Assembly (NCBI GenBank): GCA_017620015.1
Contig: JAFZRE010000032.1
Span: forward strand, 62,001-126,000
Origin: Bacteroidales bacterium
GTDB taxonomy: Bacteria > Bacteroidota > Bacteroidia > Bacteroidales > ML635J-15
Reading direction: 5' to 3'
Length of the DNA: 64,000 bases
Part shown: positions 1 through 9,860 of the stretch, piece after piece
How the letters are laid out: each line of letters opens with the position of its first letter
How positions within the stretch are numbered: the stretch's first letter is position 1
Program-made: the position numbers and the translations under genes
The notes under the pieces: model-generated
Told to the model about the DNA's origin: nothing
The model's database searches: none
The model's input: the letters and a program-made list of their open reading frames with translations, nothing else

Positions 1-908
1 TAAATCCTGCTTTTACGGGTTTGGTTGATATGATACAGGTAAAGGCTGCTCACCGTCAGCAATGGATAGGTTTTGGTCCGGAAAAAACTCCAAGCACGAC
101 TTTTCTGATGTTCCGTTCCCGTTTCAAGGCACGCGATGGTGGTCTTGGCGGGTTCCTATATACCGATAAGAACGCTGTAAATTCGCAGACTGGCTTGCAG
201 GTCAACGGTTCATTCCAGTTCCTTATGCGGACAAAGCGCAAGACAAAGACAATACTTTCATTCGGATTTGGCGCAACCGTCTTTATGCATACATATGATG
301 AAAGCCGTTTCGACAGGGATATATACGACCCGATTGTAGATTATAGCACCAAGAATTATTTCGGTTACGATGCCAATTTCGGCGTGTTGCTGACACATGG
401 CGGATTGATTGCTGGCGTAAGTTTCGACAACTTGTTGCAGTGGACTTGCCCTGCCTATAATCAAAGGCTTGAACGTTCGTTGAGCGTTAACATGAATGTC
501 CATGCAGGAAAAACATTCTGGCTGATGAGTAACATGCAACTTGCTCCGCTTTTGGTATTCAAGACTAACATGAAGAATATGAACCAGATGGACCTTGGCG
601 TACGCTTTAAGCTTCTTTCTGGCAAAAAAATTAGGACTGTCTATACAAAGGATGAAAATGAGGTCGTGATTGGACTTACTTATAAGCAGACGCTTGATGT
701 CGGAAATGTTAGTCCGTTGTCAATCTCGCCAATGGTCGGCTTTATTGTAAAGAATATTTCCGTTTCGTATCTGTGTGAAATCGGACTTACCGGATTGCAA
801 CGGTATAATTATGGTTCTCATCAGATTGCGTTGGGATTCCGTCTGTATCGCGACAAGTTTACTACTTTGGACAAGCATAATGTTGCATCAATGGTTTATG
901 ACTTTTAG
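1..908 (+). CDS. PorP/SprF family outer-membrane protein (5' partial)
   Basis: The reading frame is open to the left edge (first full codon at base 3), so the start codon and signal peptide lie upstream; the TTG at 21 is internal. The first visible residues read NPAFTG, followed by AAHRQQWIGF, which is the characteristic opening of mature PorP/SprF proteins. About 301 residues are visible, close to the usual mature length, with the alternating beta-rich, tyrosine- and glycine-rich pattern of an outer-membrane barrel. In this family, members help deliver or anchor type IX secretion cargo at the cell surface. The next gene starts 3 bp downstream and carries a type B sorting domain, the usual partner arrangement (SprF beside SprB). 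The pairing with that particular cargo is inferred from position. Confidence 0.9.
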   Translation, partial: NPAFTGLVDMIQVKAAHRQQWIGFGPEKTPSTTFLMFRSRFKARDGGLGGFLYTDKNAVNSQTGLQVNGSFQFLMRTKRKTKTILSFGFGATVFMHTYDESRFDRDIYDPIVDYSTKNYFGYDANFGVLLTHGGLIAGVSFDNLLQWTCPAYNQRLERSLSVNMNVHAGKTFWLMSNMQLAPLLVFKTNMKNMNQMDLGVRFKLLSGKKIRTVYTKDENEVVIGLTYKQTLDVGNVSPLSISPMVGFIVKNISVSYLCEIGLTGLQRYNYGSHQIALGFRLYRDKFTTLDKHNVASMVYDF

Positions 909-911
909 AAT

Positions 912-3900
912 ATGCCTATGAAGAAGATTATAGCGTTGATATTGTTTGTTATGTGCTTCGTGCCGGTTTTTTCTCAGCATGCGGGCGACAGTATCGATTG
1001 TAGTGACCGTATAGGCTATTCGTGGATGAAGAGCTATGGCAATGCCAATTCTGAGTTTGTTTCGGATGTGGCTGTTGATAACGCTGGTAATATTTATGTG
1101 GCAGGAACTTTTGCAGAAACGCTTTCCATTGATGGAAATTCAGTAGTGTCGGCAGGAAATACGGATTTTTATATTGCCAAGATGTCGCCAGAAGGTTCTG
1201 TAATATGGCTTAAAAGTGGTGGAAGCAACGCCGTAGAACAGGCAAATGCTATTGCACTAGATGCAAACGGAAACGTATATGTGGCTGGTCTTTCGAACGA
1301 TAACACAACTTTCGACGGCAATAGGTTCCCATCGTTGGGGGATAATGACGGTTTCCTTTTGAAACTTGATAACGATGGAAACATGGTGTATGTGAGGACG
1401 CTTGGATGCTACAACGATGACAATGCCAACGATGTCGTTGTTGACGGAAACAACAATGTTATTGTCACGGGTTATTTTAATTTTGCATTGCAAATCAGTT
1501 CTACATCATTGTTTCAGACTGCCAGAGGGGCAAACGATGCATTTCTTGTGAAATTTGATAGCGAAGGAAACCTATTGTGGTCGATGTCAAAAGCTTCGTC
1601 GTCGCACGACTATGGTCGTCGTGTGGCTTGTGACAATGATGGCAATATTTATTTGGCTGCCGAGTTCAAAGGAACTATTTCTATGGGAAGCAGCAGTTTG
1701 CAGTCGCCTAACGATATGAATGTCTATCTCGCCAAATTTGACCCGTCCGGTACCGTGCAGTGGGCTATGCAACGAGGAGCATCAGGAGATGACAGCATAA
1801 AGGCTTTGGGTGTTACATCGGCTGGCGATGTGTATATGGCATATAAGCAGACGAATGCAAATCCATACATCGAAAAATACTCTGCGTCAGGAGTTTCGCA
1901 AGGAACAATAGCATTTTCTGGGACAGGAACACTTGACGTTGCTGACATTCTATGTGATCAGAATGGAAATACATACGTTACTGGTGGTTATTCGGGAACT
2001 ATTGAGTTTGGTTCTTCTGCTTCTACGTCAATGGGTAGTGGACGTGACTTTTATATAATAAGGTATGGTTCTGACGGAAACGTAAATATGCGCATCTTTG
2101 GAAACCAGAATAATGCCAACTATATAAAATCCATTGCAATAGATTATGCAAATAATGTTGTGGCCGGTGGCGGATTTTCTTCGAGTATCACAATGAACTC
2201 TGATACGGAAACTTCTAATGGTCAAGATGATGCGTTGATTATTAAGTTCGAACGTTACATGAGTTTCGGTCAGACAAACATAATAAGTGCAGGCTGTAGT
2301 GCAACCAGTATGGGTGCAAGCATTGATGTAGAGGGGGGAGAAGCTCCGTTTTCTTATTACTGGTCAAATGGTTCAACATCGGAAACTCTTTCTGGTGTTT
2401 CGTCAGGAACCTATTCGTTGACGGTTGTTGACAATGCTCATTGCTACATTACTACATCTTTGACTTTGTTGCCTCCGCAGCCTCCTGTGGTTATGTTGCC
2501 AAGTATTCCGACCTTGTGTCCAAGGGATACTGTCCAGGTTGCAGTCAACGAAGGTATGGCGGCGTACGAGTGGAACACGGGTGCCAATACACGTGAAATT
2601 TCTATTTATACTCCAGGAACATATTCTGTAACAATTACTTCGACTAATTCTTGCTCTGCTTCGGCAATGTTCAGCGTTTCGCAATATCCTAATATTGATG
2701 TGCTGCCACAAACAGACTATTATTTTTGTCCCGACGAGATGCTTACAATTGAGGCAAGCGGTTTCCTCTCGTATTATTGGTCGAATGGAATAAGTTCTCC
2801 TACTTTTACTACACCTATTGAATATACATTCTGGGTAAGGGCCTATAATGGCATTTGCTACTATTACGACACAATAACGACACATAAGTATCCCCGTCCG
2901 ACTATCGAACTTGGTTCGGATGCATATTATTGTGAAGGCGATAGCGTTAGGGTTACTGCTCCTGACGGTTTTGCTGCATATACTTGGAGCAATGGGGCAG
3001 AAGGACGTTCTGTATGGGTTTCGACAAACGGAACGCTTACAGTGGAGGCTACTGATGCAAATTCGTGCAAGGCTACCGATTTCATAAATGTTGATATGGT
3101 CGAAGCACCCAAGGTCAATCTTGGCGAAGATACAACTTATTGTACCGACGGCAAAGTTTTGTTGTCGTCGTCTGAATCATACCAGAATTGTTCTTTCCGA
3201 TGGAGTAATAACGAGACAAGTCCTACTATTGCTGTAGAGAGAAGCGGAACTTACTGGCTTAGGGTGACCAATGAATTTGGATGTTCAAATGCCGATACTG
3301 TTCATATTAATGTGATAAGCGTACCTTCTTTTGGTCTGCCCGATGAACTTAATTTTTGCGAGGATTATGCAACATTGTCATCGAGGAACAATTATTTGTC
3401 ATACATATGGAGTACAGGTGAAAGTTCTCCGTCAATAGATATATATTCGTCAGGTTTTTATTCTGTTACGGTTACAGATGCCAGTGGCTGTACTATAAGC
3501 GACAATGTAAATGCAACAAAAAATTATATTGTTGAACCCTACTTTGGCGATGATACTGTGTTCTGCGGGCTTCAGTCGCGTAGGCTATACCTGAACACCA
3601 CATACGAAACATATGCATGGAACGATGGTTCTGCAAATCCGTATATTGACATTGCCAATCCTGGCGGTTATTATTCGGTTAGTGTTACAAATACAAACGG
3701 TTGTACCGCAAGTACTTCTATGAGAGCACGTTTCTCGGACGATTATCCCGAGATTATTAAGATAACATCTGGAAAAGGTCTCGTAATAGTTGAGGTTCAG
3801 GGCGGAACTCCACCATATTACTATTCTGCCGATGGAAAGACTTGGCAGTCGTCAAATATATTCGATGATTTGCCATCCGATTTCTATGACATTATGGTGC

Positions 3901-4211
3901 AAGACAATAACCATTGCTACGACCAGAGGCAGACTTATCTTGATGCATCGCTCGGAATACCGTCGTTCTTTACTCCCAATGGCGATGGTTTCAACGATAC
4001 TTGGATAGTGACAGGTCTTTACTTGTATCCCGACTCCAAGGTATCGGTATATGACCGCTACGGAAAGCAGGTCTTCAGTTCTAAGGGTGCAATCTGCGAG
4101 TGGGATGGTGTGTATGGCGGACGTCCGCTTGCCAGCGATTCATACTGGTATGTCATTTATCTTGGAGAAGGAATTGATCCTCTGAAGGGAAGTGTTACGA
4201 TAAAAAGATAG
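912..4211 (+). CDS. Secreted T9SS type B (CHU_C-like) repeat protein
   Basis: This 1099-residue protein has an N-terminal signal peptide (hydrophobic core ending at VFSQ, about residue 22). Residues about 40-440 hold six or seven SBBP-like propeller repeats with the recurring pattern D-x-x-GN-x-Y-V-x-G. Residues about 470-1000 hold seven Ig/SprB-like repeats, each with Y-x-WS-N/T-G about 20 residues before a G-T/F-Y-S-V-T-V strand. The last 85 residues contain FFTPNGDGFNDTW and a YDRYGKQVF block, which is the gliding-motility-associated C-terminal (type B) sorting domain. It should be exported through the type IX system and displayed at the surface. A second ATG at 918 is an equally good start. 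Its ligand is unknown. Confidence 0.9.
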   Translation: MPMKKIIALILFVMCFVPVFSQHAGDSIDCSDRIGYSWMKSYGNANSEFVSDVAVDNAGNIYVAGTFAETLSIDGNSVVSAGNTDFYIAKMSPEGSVIWLKSGGSNAVEQANAIALDANGNVYVAGLSNDNTTFDGNRFPSLGDNDGFLLKLDNDGNMVYVRTLGCYNDDNANDVVVDGNNNVIVTGYFNFALQISSTSLFQTARGANDAFLVKFDSEGNLLWSMSKASSSHDYGRRVACDNDGNIYLAAEFKGTISMGSSSLQSPNDMNVYLAKFDPSGTVQWAMQRGASGDDSIKALGVTSAGDVYMAYKQTNANPYIEKYSASGVSQGTIAFSGTGTLDVADILCDQNGNTYVTGGYSGTIEFGSSASTSMGSGRDFYIIRYGSDGNVNMRIFGNQNNANYIKSIAIDYANNVVAGGGFSSSITMNSDTETSNGQDDALIIKFERYMSFGQTNIISAGCSATSMGASIDVEGGEAPFSYYWSNGSTSETLSGVSSGTYSLTVVDNAHCYITTSLTLLPPQPPVVMLPSIPTLCPRDTVQVAVNEGMAAYEWNTGANTREISIYTPGTYSVTITSTNSCSASAMFSVSQYPNIDVLPQTDYYFCPDEMLTIEASGFLSYYWSNGISSPTFTTPIEYTFWVRAYNGICYYYDTITTHKYPRPTIELGSDAYYCEGDSVRVTAPDGFAAYTWSNGAEGRSVWVSTNGTLTVEATDANSCKATDFINVDMVEAPKVNLGEDTTYCTDGKVLLSSSESYQNCSFRWSNNETSPTIAVERSGTYWLRVTNEFGCSNADTVHINVISVPSFGLPDELNFCEDYATLSSRNNYLSYIWSTGESSPSIDIYSSGFYSVTVTDASGCTISDNVNATKNYIVEPYFGDDTVFCGLQSRRLYLNTTYETYAWNDGSANPYIDIANPGGYYSVSVTNTNGCTASTSMRARFSDDYPEIIKITSGKGLVIVEVQGGTPPYYYSADGKTWQSSNIFDDLPSDFYDIMVQDNNHCYDQRQTYLDASLGIPSFFTPNGDGFNDTWIVTGLYLYPDSKVSVYDRYGKQVFSSKGAICEWDGVYGGRPLASDSYWYVIYLGEGIDPLKGSVTIKR

Positions 4212-4213
4212 AT

Positions 4214-4441
4214 TCACTTCCTCTCAACCGTTTCAATCACATCTTTTACCGTCTTCATCTTTTCGATGTCTTCGTCGCTGATTTCGATGTCGAAGCATTC
4301 CTCAAGGTCAAGGACAATATCAACCACTCGGGCTGAATTTATCTTCAAATCGTCTTTTAGGTTCATTTCGAGAGTGAAATTTTCCCAAACTTTGTCGTCA
4401 AATGTGTACTTTTTCAGAATTTCAATGATTTTCTCTTGCAT
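4214..4441 (-). CDS. Acyl carrier protein-like protein
   Basis: This 75-residue acidic helical protein has the four-helix ACP pattern. The phosphopantetheine site reads LKINSARVVDIV, with the acceptor serine near residue 36, where canonical ACPs have DSL. The Asp and Leu beside the serine are thus replaced by Asn and Ala. The ATG at 4441 is chosen because GGAG lies 8 bases upstream (4450-4453), overlapping the uvrA stop; an earlier in-frame start would lie inside uvrA. The gene follows uvrA by 11 bp and probably shares its transcript. A specialised carrier distinct from the fatty-acid AcpP is likely; its partner enzymes are not in view. Confidence 0.82.
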   Translation of the reverse strand: MQEKIIEILKKYTFDDKVWENFTLEMNLKDDLKINSARVVDIVLDLEECFDIEISDEDIEKMKTVKDVIETVERK

Positions 4442-4452
4442 AAATAAATCTC

Positions 4453-7233
4453 CTATATAAATTTTTTCAAGAATTTTCCTGTTATAGATTCCTTGCATTT
4501 CAACAAGTCGGCAGGTGTGCCTTCGAAGACAAGGTTTCCACCGTTTTCTCCACCGTCGGGACCTAGGTCGATAATCCAGTCGGCAAACTTTATTACTTCG
4601 GGATTGTGCTCGATGATAATGAGCGTATGTCCCTTGGTTCGCATACTTTCCATGGCTTTCAGCAGCTTGTTGATGTCGTGGAAATGCAGACCCGTAGTCG
4701 GCTCGTCGAAAATGAAAATCGTTGGCTCTGCGTTCTCCATACTTAGGAAAGTTGCCAACTTAATACGCTGACTTTCACCGCCACTAAGTGTACTCGACGG
4801 CTGTCCCATCTTCAGGTAGCCGAGACCAACGTTTATGTAGTTTTGAAGCAACGAAACGATATTCTTCTCCAGTTTGCCGTCGCTCTGCGAGAAGAATTCA
4901 ACAGCTTCATCGATGCTCATTTCCAGAATGTCGTAGATGTTTTTGTCGTGGTACTTTATTTCCAGAATTTCGTCCTTGAAACGCTTTCCGTTGCAGGCTT
5001 CGCACACAAGGTGAATGTCGGACATAAACTGCATCTCGACGGTTATTTCGCCTTCGCCCTGACAAACTTCGCAACGTCCACCTTCGGTGTTGAATGAGAA
5101 ATGCGAGGCTTTCAGTCCGTTGAGTTTGGCTGTTTTCTGTTCGGCGAAAAGTTTTCGAATCTCGTCGAATGCCTTGATGTAGATGGCTGGATTCGAGCGA
5201 CTTGACTTTGCTATCGGATTCTGGTCAACAAACTCGATGTTCTTTATCATCCGGAGGTCGCCCGAAATCTTGTCGAAGTCGCCTGCCTTGTCTGCCGAAA
5301 CTCCAAGTTCGCGGCGTATGGCAGGGTATAGTATGCCTTTTACAAGACTAGTTTTACCCGAACCGCTAACACCTGTGATTACCGTTGCAACGTTGAGCGG
5401 AAATGTTACCGTTATGTTTTTCAAGTTGTTGTAGCGGGCACCTTCAATTTTTATGGAATTGCGCCACTTCAACGGATTTTCGTTCTTGGGGTTCTGCAGT
5501 TCGCCACGAAGATATTTTGCGGTAAGAGTGTCGGCTTTTTCAAGTTTTTTGATGTCGCCTTCGAATACTACTTCACCGCCAAATTCACCAGCAAGCGGAC
5601 CTATGTCAATTACGTGGTCGGCGGCACGGATTATGGCTTCATCGTGCTCAACGACAACTACCGTATTCTTCTTGTCGCGAAGTTTCTTGAGTATGGTTAT
5701 CAGGTTTTGTGTGTCGCGTTCGTGCAGACCAATGCTCGGTTCGTCAAGTACATACAGCGAACCTACAAGGCCAGAGCCAAAGACTGTGGCAAGATTCATA
5801 CGCTGTGATTCTCCACCCGAAAGTGTTGATGCTGTACGGTTTAGTGTAAGATACCCAAGCCCGACTTCCATCATTGCATCGAGGCGGACTTTTATTTCTG
5901 TCCTTATTCTTGCCGATGCTTCTTCGTCGAACGGTGAAAGCTTAAGATTGTTGAAGAACTTGCAAAGTTCGCTGATTGGCATATCAATTAAATTGCCGAT
6001 GCTCTTGCCATCTATTTTCACGTACATGGCTTCCTTTTTCAGACGTTTCCCCTTGCAGTCGGGACAGGTGGTCTTGCCTCTGTAGCGCGAAATCATCACG
6101 CGGTTCTGTATCTTGTATTTTTGTGTTTCAAGGTATTCGAAGAAATCGTTTATGCCGTAAATGTCGTGCTTCTTGTCTCCGTTCCAAAGAATTTCCTTTT
6201 CTGCTTCAGTTAGTTGATAATAAGGACGATGAATCGGGAAGTTGATTCTTGCAGACTTTATCATAAACTCGTGGTTCCACTGCTTCATCACATCGCCACG
6301 CCAGCAGAAAACAGCACCCTCGTAAATGCTCATTCCTTTGTTTGGAATTACAAGGTCTTCATCGATGCCGAGAATTTTTCCAAAGCCTTCGCAGGTGGGG
6401 CAAGCACCAATAGGATTGTTGAAACTGAAAAGGTTTACCGAAGGCTGTTCGAAGGTAATTCCGTCGGCCTCGAAGCGGTTGGAGAACGAATGTTGCTTCA
6501 AAGTTTCGCCGTATTCGTAAACGAAACATTCGCCTTTTCCTTCGAAAAATGCAGTCTGCACCGAATCCGCAATTCGTCCGACAAGCGTATCTTCGGGCTT
6601 TACCGTAAGACGGTCAAGGACAATGTGTATTGTGTCTCCTAGTGAATTAACATTGGAAACTTCATCGGTGCGCAACAGTTTGCCGTCATCAACAAACCTT
6701 ACATAGCCCTGCTTAGATATTAGCAGAAGTTGTTCTCCTTTCTTCTGTTTATTATTAAAGGTGTATGGGAAGCAAATAAGGACTTTTGTGCCTTCAGGCA
6801 TTGAGGTAATTGTGTTTATCACATCGTTGGTGCTGTGGCTTTTTACCTCGCAGCCCGAAATGGGAGAGTAGGTCTTGCCGATGCGGGCGAACAGAAGTTT
6901 CAGGTAGTCGTATATTTCGGTGGAAGTGCCGACTGTGGAACGAGGATTGCGGGTGTTGACCTTCTGGCGTATTGCTATCGTGGGAGGAATGCCGTCGATG
7001 AAATCGACTTCGGGCTTGTGCATCTTTCCAAGGAACTGCCGTGCATACGACGACAGGCTCTCGACGTAGCGGCGTTGCCCTTCGGCAAACAGCGTGTCGA
7101 ATGCCAACGATGATTTTCCTGAACCGGATAATCCTGTGATTACAACAAGCTTGTTGCGTGGTATTTCGAGAGTTATGTTCTTCAGGTTGTTAACCCTTAC
7201 GCCCTTCAGCGTTATGCATTCCTTGTCTGCCAT
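4453..7233 (-). CDS. uvrA: Excinuclease ABC subunit A
   Basis: UvrA is the damage-sensing ATPase of nucleotide excision repair; it loads UvrB onto lesions in the cytoplasm. The 926-residue product has both ABC modules. The first Walker A is GLSGSGKS (residues 34-41) and the second is GVSGSGKTS; each half has an LSGGESQR signature. Zinc-binding CxxC pairs occur as CPTCEG, CPDCKG, CEVCQG and CEACNG. The ATG at 7233 gives the family-typical [11 protein letters not shown] start and has AAGGA/GGAG just upstream; in-frame codons further upstream are not family-like. A promoter-like TTACTTTG lies at 7253-7260. Length is normal for the family. Confidence 0.97.
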   Translation of the reverse strand: MADKECITLKGVRVNNLKNITLEIPRNKLVVITGLSGSGKSSLAFDTLFAEGQRRYVESLSSYARQFLGKMHKPEVDFIDGIPPTIAIRQKVNTRNPRSTVGTSTEIYDYLKLLFARIGKTYSPISGCEVKSHSTNDVINTITSMPEGTKVLICFPYTFNNKQKKGEQLLLISKQGYVRFVDDGKLLRTDEVSNVNSLGDTIHIVLDRLTVKPEDTLVGRIADSVQTAFFEGKGECFVYEYGETLKQHSFSNRFEADGITFEQPSVNLFSFNNPIGACPTCEGFGKILGIDEDLVIPNKGMSIYEGAVFCWRGDVMKQWNHEFMIKSARINFPIHRPYYQLTEAEKEILWNGDKKHDIYGINDFFEYLETQKYKIQNRVMISRYRGKTTCPDCKGKRLKKEAMYVKIDGKSIGNLIDMPISELCKFFNNLKLSPFDEEASARIRTEIKVRLDAMMEVGLGYLTLNRTASTLSGGESQRMNLATVFGSGLVGSLYVLDEPSIGLHERDTQNLITILKKLRDKKNTVVVVEHDEAIIRAADHVIDIGPLAGEFGGEVVFEGDIKKLEKADTLTAKYLRGELQNPKNENPLKWRNSIKIEGARYNNLKNITVTFPLNVATVITGVSGSGKTSLVKGILYPAIRRELGVSADKAGDFDKISGDLRMIKNIEFVDQNPIAKSSRSNPAIYIKAFDEIRKLFAEQKTAKLNGLKASHFSFNTEGGRCEVCQGEGEITVEMQFMSDIHLVCEACNGKRFKDEILEIKYHDKNIYDILEMSIDEAVEFFSQSDGKLEKNIVSLLQNYINVGLGYLKMGQPSSTLSGGESQRIKLATFLSMENAEPTIFIFDEPTTGLHFHDINKLLKAMESMRTKGHTLIIIEHNPEVIKFADWIIDLGPDGGENGGNLVFEGTPADLLKCKESITGKFLKKFI

Positions 7234-7430
7234 TTCCTTCTCCAAAAATTTTACAAAGTAAGCAATTTTTTTGCGAACAGGGAAGAAAATAATAAGGAGA
7301 ACAAAGCGAACTGTCATAGTTCCTCATGTCTGTTAGCCTGTCAGCCTTTTTGTCCATTAACAATCTGTTAAACAATAATAAAGTTAAGTTAATCACATCG
7401 TTGCATGAAATATTATTACGTAGGATTCGT

Positions 7431-7438
7431 TAATTTTG
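7431..7438 (+). promoter_or_regulatory. Bacteroidetes -7 promoter element of the degP gene
   Basis: TAATTTTG followed by C matches the TAnnTTTG consensus. It lies 25 bp before the ATG at 7464. No well-spaced -33 box is evident. Confidence 0.55.
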
Positions 7439-7463
7439 CTGAATAATGAATTTTTGAAAGGGT

Positions 7464-8915
7464 ATGGATATGAAAACAAAGTCTTTGCTTTTGAACCTTT
7501 TGTCTGGAATAGTCGGTGGTGGAATTGTCCTCGCTGGTGTTCTTTTGTTTGCTTCGCCAAATGATGAAGATAAGTCTGAAAATCAGATTGTTTACAATGA
7601 ACAGAAGTCTGACGATGTTCAGGTTTCGAAGGTTAGTCTTGGCGGATCTAATGCTCTGGGTAGCACCGATTTTTGCAATGCTGCTGAAAAGTGTATGCCC
7701 GCAGTTGTCCACATCAAGACAAGCTACAACCAGCCTACATATACCTTATATGATTTTATTTTCGGAACTCAGTCGGCAATGCAGGTTTCGGCATCGGGTT
7801 CAGGCGTGATTGTTTCGTCAGACGGCTATATTGTCACCAACAACCACGTAATTGAGAATGCCGAAGTCATTGAAGTCGTGATGAATAACAAGAAATCATA
7901 CACAGGTAAGGTCATCGGGCGCGATGCTACGACGGATTTGGCTTTGCTGAAGATTGATGCAACCGACTTGCCATACCTGACATACGGCAACAGCGATGAC
8001 TTGAGAATAGGCGAGTGGGTGCTTGCAATAGGCAATCCATTCAACCTTACATCTACAGTGACGGCAGGAATTGTAAGTGCAAAGGCTCGCAACATTGATG
8101 CAAACTCTGGGAATCAGGTCATTGAGTCGTACATACAGACCGATGCTGCGGTTAATCCTGGAAGCAGTGGCGGTGCTTTGGTAAACGCTAAGGGCGAACT
8201 TGTCGGTATAAATTCGGCAATTGCTTCTCAGACAGGTTCTTATGTAGGCTATTCCTTCGCAATTCCAGTAAATATGGTGCGCAAGATTGTTGCCGACCTT
8301 GCCGAATTCGGCAGTGCTCAGCGAGCCTACATGGGTATTGAAATGATGGACTTGAATTCACAGACAGCCAAAAAGTTGAATGTAGATGATGTTGATGGAG
8401 TATATGTAGCACGTGTCGTTAGTGGCGGAGCTGCCGAAAAGTCGGGAATTTCTGCCGGCGACATTATTCTTGCCGTAAACGATACAAAGGTAAATTCGGC
8501 AACCGAACTGCTTGAAATGATAAGCCTTTATCGTCCAGGTGCAAACGTGACGCTTGATGTGAAATCGGGCGGTTCTACACGGAAGGTTGATATGACTTTG
8601 CAGAACCGTTATGGCGGTACTGAACTTGCAAAGTCGGAAAGTGTTGATGCTCTTGGCGCTCATTTTGAACAGGTAAGCGACCAGATGAAATCGCGTCTGC
8701 GCATAAGGAACGGCGTTCAGGTTACTGATCTTACGGCAGGGAAACTTGCTGCTAGTGGAATACAGAACGGTTTTATAATTGTCCGAGCCAACAACAAGAA
8801 TATCAATTCTGTACAGGATCTTGAGAATGCCATTAAGTCATCGGGCAACGCAATTTTCCTCGAAGGCATTTATCCTAATGGTATGACAGGATATTATGCG
8901 CTGAAACTCAATTAA
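7464..8915 (+). CDS. degP: DegP/HtrA family periplasmic serine endoprotease (Do type)
   Basis: This 483-residue protein carries an N-terminal signal anchor (about residues 6-30, LLSGIVGGGIVLAGVLLF) and a trypsin-like domain. The catalytic triad is visible as His128 (NNHVIE), Asp158 (TTDLALLKID) and Ser235 (NPGSSGGALV). Two PDZ domains follow: the first about residues 275-370 (GVYVARVVSGGAAEKSG) and a second, more divergent one about 390-480. It should degrade or refold misfolded envelope proteins in the periplasm. It is transcribed alone, from its own promoter to a strong bidirectional terminator. The start has a purine-rich GAAAGG just upstream. Confidence 0.95.
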   Translation: MDMKTKSLLLNLLSGIVGGGIVLAGVLLFASPNDEDKSENQIVYNEQKSDDVQVSKVSLGGSNALGSTDFCNAAEKCMPAVVHIKTSYNQPTYTLYDFIFGTQSAMQVSASGSGVIVSSDGYIVTNNHVIENAEVIEVVMNNKKSYTGKVIGRDATTDLALLKIDATDLPYLTYGNSDDLRIGEWVLAIGNPFNLTSTVTAGIVSAKARNIDANSGNQVIESYIQTDAAVNPGSSGGALVNAKGELVGINSAIASQTGSYVGYSFAIPVNMVRKIVADLAEFGSAQRAYMGIEMMDLNSQTAKKLNVDDVDGVYVARVVSGGAAEKSGISAGDIILAVNDTKVNSATELLEMISLYRPGANVTLDVKSGGSTRKVDMTLQNRYGGTELAKSESVDALGAHFEQVSDQMKSRLRIRNGVQVTDLTAGKLAASGIQNGFIIVRANNKNINSVQDLENAIKSSGNAIFLEGIYPNGMTGYYALKLN

Positions 8916-8929
8916 GACTCATTTATAAA

Positions 8930-8968
8930 ACAACAAAAAAGGCTGGAATTTCCAGCCTTTTTTGTTGT
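8930..8968. terminator. Bidirectional rho-independent terminator
   Basis: A stem AACAAAAAAGGCTGG pairs with CCAGCCTTTTTTGTT around an AATTT loop between two convergent genes. There is a T-run on each strand, so it serves degP (+) and the lipoprotein gene (-). Confidence 0.9.
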
Positions 8969-8981
8969 TTTAGCAAGCGGA

Positions 8982-9386
8982 TTACTTTACCTTCGAGCCA
9001 ATCTTGTCGTAGCCTTTTGCTTCTACAGCGAGTTTCATCGACTTGTTGTAGTTGTTTTCTGCATTAAGAATAGCAAAAAGTTCGTCCTGAGCATCCTTCT
9101 TGTCCTGATACTTGGTCTTGATTTCAGCATCAATGCTCTGGTATTCGCAGAAAGCATCGTTTATCTTGGTAGCTTCTTCATCGGTGATTTCGTTGTCAGC
9201 GATTGCTTCTTTGATAAGATTTGCTATCGAATTCTTTGATTCTAAGATTGTTACTGCATCATGTACTGGGCAAATTTCTTTTGCGCATTCTTCCTTGGTC
9301 TCGTTATTTTCCTTTGCTTCTTCCTTGCAGCTGTAAAGGCACATTGCAAGAACTGATACGATTGCTAATAAAACTAATTTCTTCAT
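8982..9386 (-). CDS. Small lipoprotein, paralogue of the adjacent lipoprotein
   Basis: This 134-residue protein has a lipoprotein signal ending at LYSC (Cys20), followed by a Glu/Lys-rich linker with a CAKEIC pair and a helical C-terminal domain. I do not recognise a named family. Residues about 60-130 align with the protein encoded just upstream: both carry an AIAD...I-x-D-E/D block, an acidic or polar helix, and an ending with ...K-LA-V/N-x-E-x-KGY/EGY. The two probably arose by duplication. The gene follows its paralogue by 7 bp and ends at the bidirectional terminator. It is probably anchored on the periplasmic face of a membrane; function unknown. Confidence 0.75.
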   Translation of the reverse strand: MKKLVLLAIVSVLAMCLYSCKEEAKENNETKEECAKEICPVHDAVTILESKNSIANLIKEAIADNEITDEEATKINDAFCEYQSIDAEIKTKYQDKKDAQDELFAILNAENNYNKSMKLAVEAKGYDKIGSKVK

Positions 9387-9393
9387 ATTACAA

Positions 9394-9756
9394 TTATTTA
9401 TTTGTTAGACTTAATTTTGCATATCCTTCTGTGTTTGCGAGTTTTAGTGTGACATCTGCCATTCTTAGCCAAACTTCATCAGAGGTGTACTGTTGTTCAA
9501 ATTCGGCACGGTCGTTTGCACTGCCTGCATAGCTTTCTGTAATTTCGGCAATAAGGTTCATATAGTTCTTCTCAGAATCCTTGATTGTTTCAATGTCACT
9601 ATCGTCTATAATTTCGTCGGCAATAGCCGTTTCAACCTTGTCGCAATATTCGTTTACAGCCTTAACAACCTTTTCGGCGTTGTCCTTTGGAGTCGAGGCG
9701 CAAGAGCATAGCATCATTGTCAAGGCAATCACTATTATCAACGGAATATTCTTCAT
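9394..9756 (-). CDS. Small lipoprotein, first of a paralogous pair
   Basis: This 120-residue protein has a lipoprotein signal with lipobox LCSC (Cys19). A mostly helical acidic domain follows (KVVKAVNEYCDKVETAIADEI at its start). No named family is recognised. The domain resembles the downstream gene product at positions of hydrophobic and acidic residues. It is the first gene of a two-gene transcript; a clear -7 element (TACCTTTGCA on the minus strand, 9781-9790) lies 25 bp before its ATG. The predicted product is a periplasm-facing lipid-anchored protein of unknown role. Confidence 0.75.
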   Translation of the reverse strand: MKNIPLIIVIALTMMLCSCASTPKDNAEKVVKAVNEYCDKVETAIADEIIDDSDIETIKDSEKNYMNLIAEITESYAGSANDRAEFEQQYTSDEVWLRMADVTLKLANTEGYAKLSLTNK

Positions 9757-9780
9757 CCTATTATACTTTATTGAACAAAA

Positions 9781-9790
9781 TGCAAAGGTA
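9781..9790 (-). promoter_or_regulatory. Promoter -7 element of the lipoprotein pair
   Basis: The minus-strand sequence TACCTTTGCA matches TAnnTTTGC. It lies upstream of the lipoprotein start at 9756. Confidence 0.65.
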
Positions 9791-9860
9791 ATTTTATTTT
9801 GAACAAAAATGAAATATTGGAAATAATTTTTTTGAAAGATTTCTTCGGCATGTTTTATGG

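Noticed and set aside
5453..6085. Plus-strand frame of 210 codons inside uvrA
   Set aside because: Ser/Arg-rich complement of uvrA without a domain; uvrA has all its motifs on the other strand.
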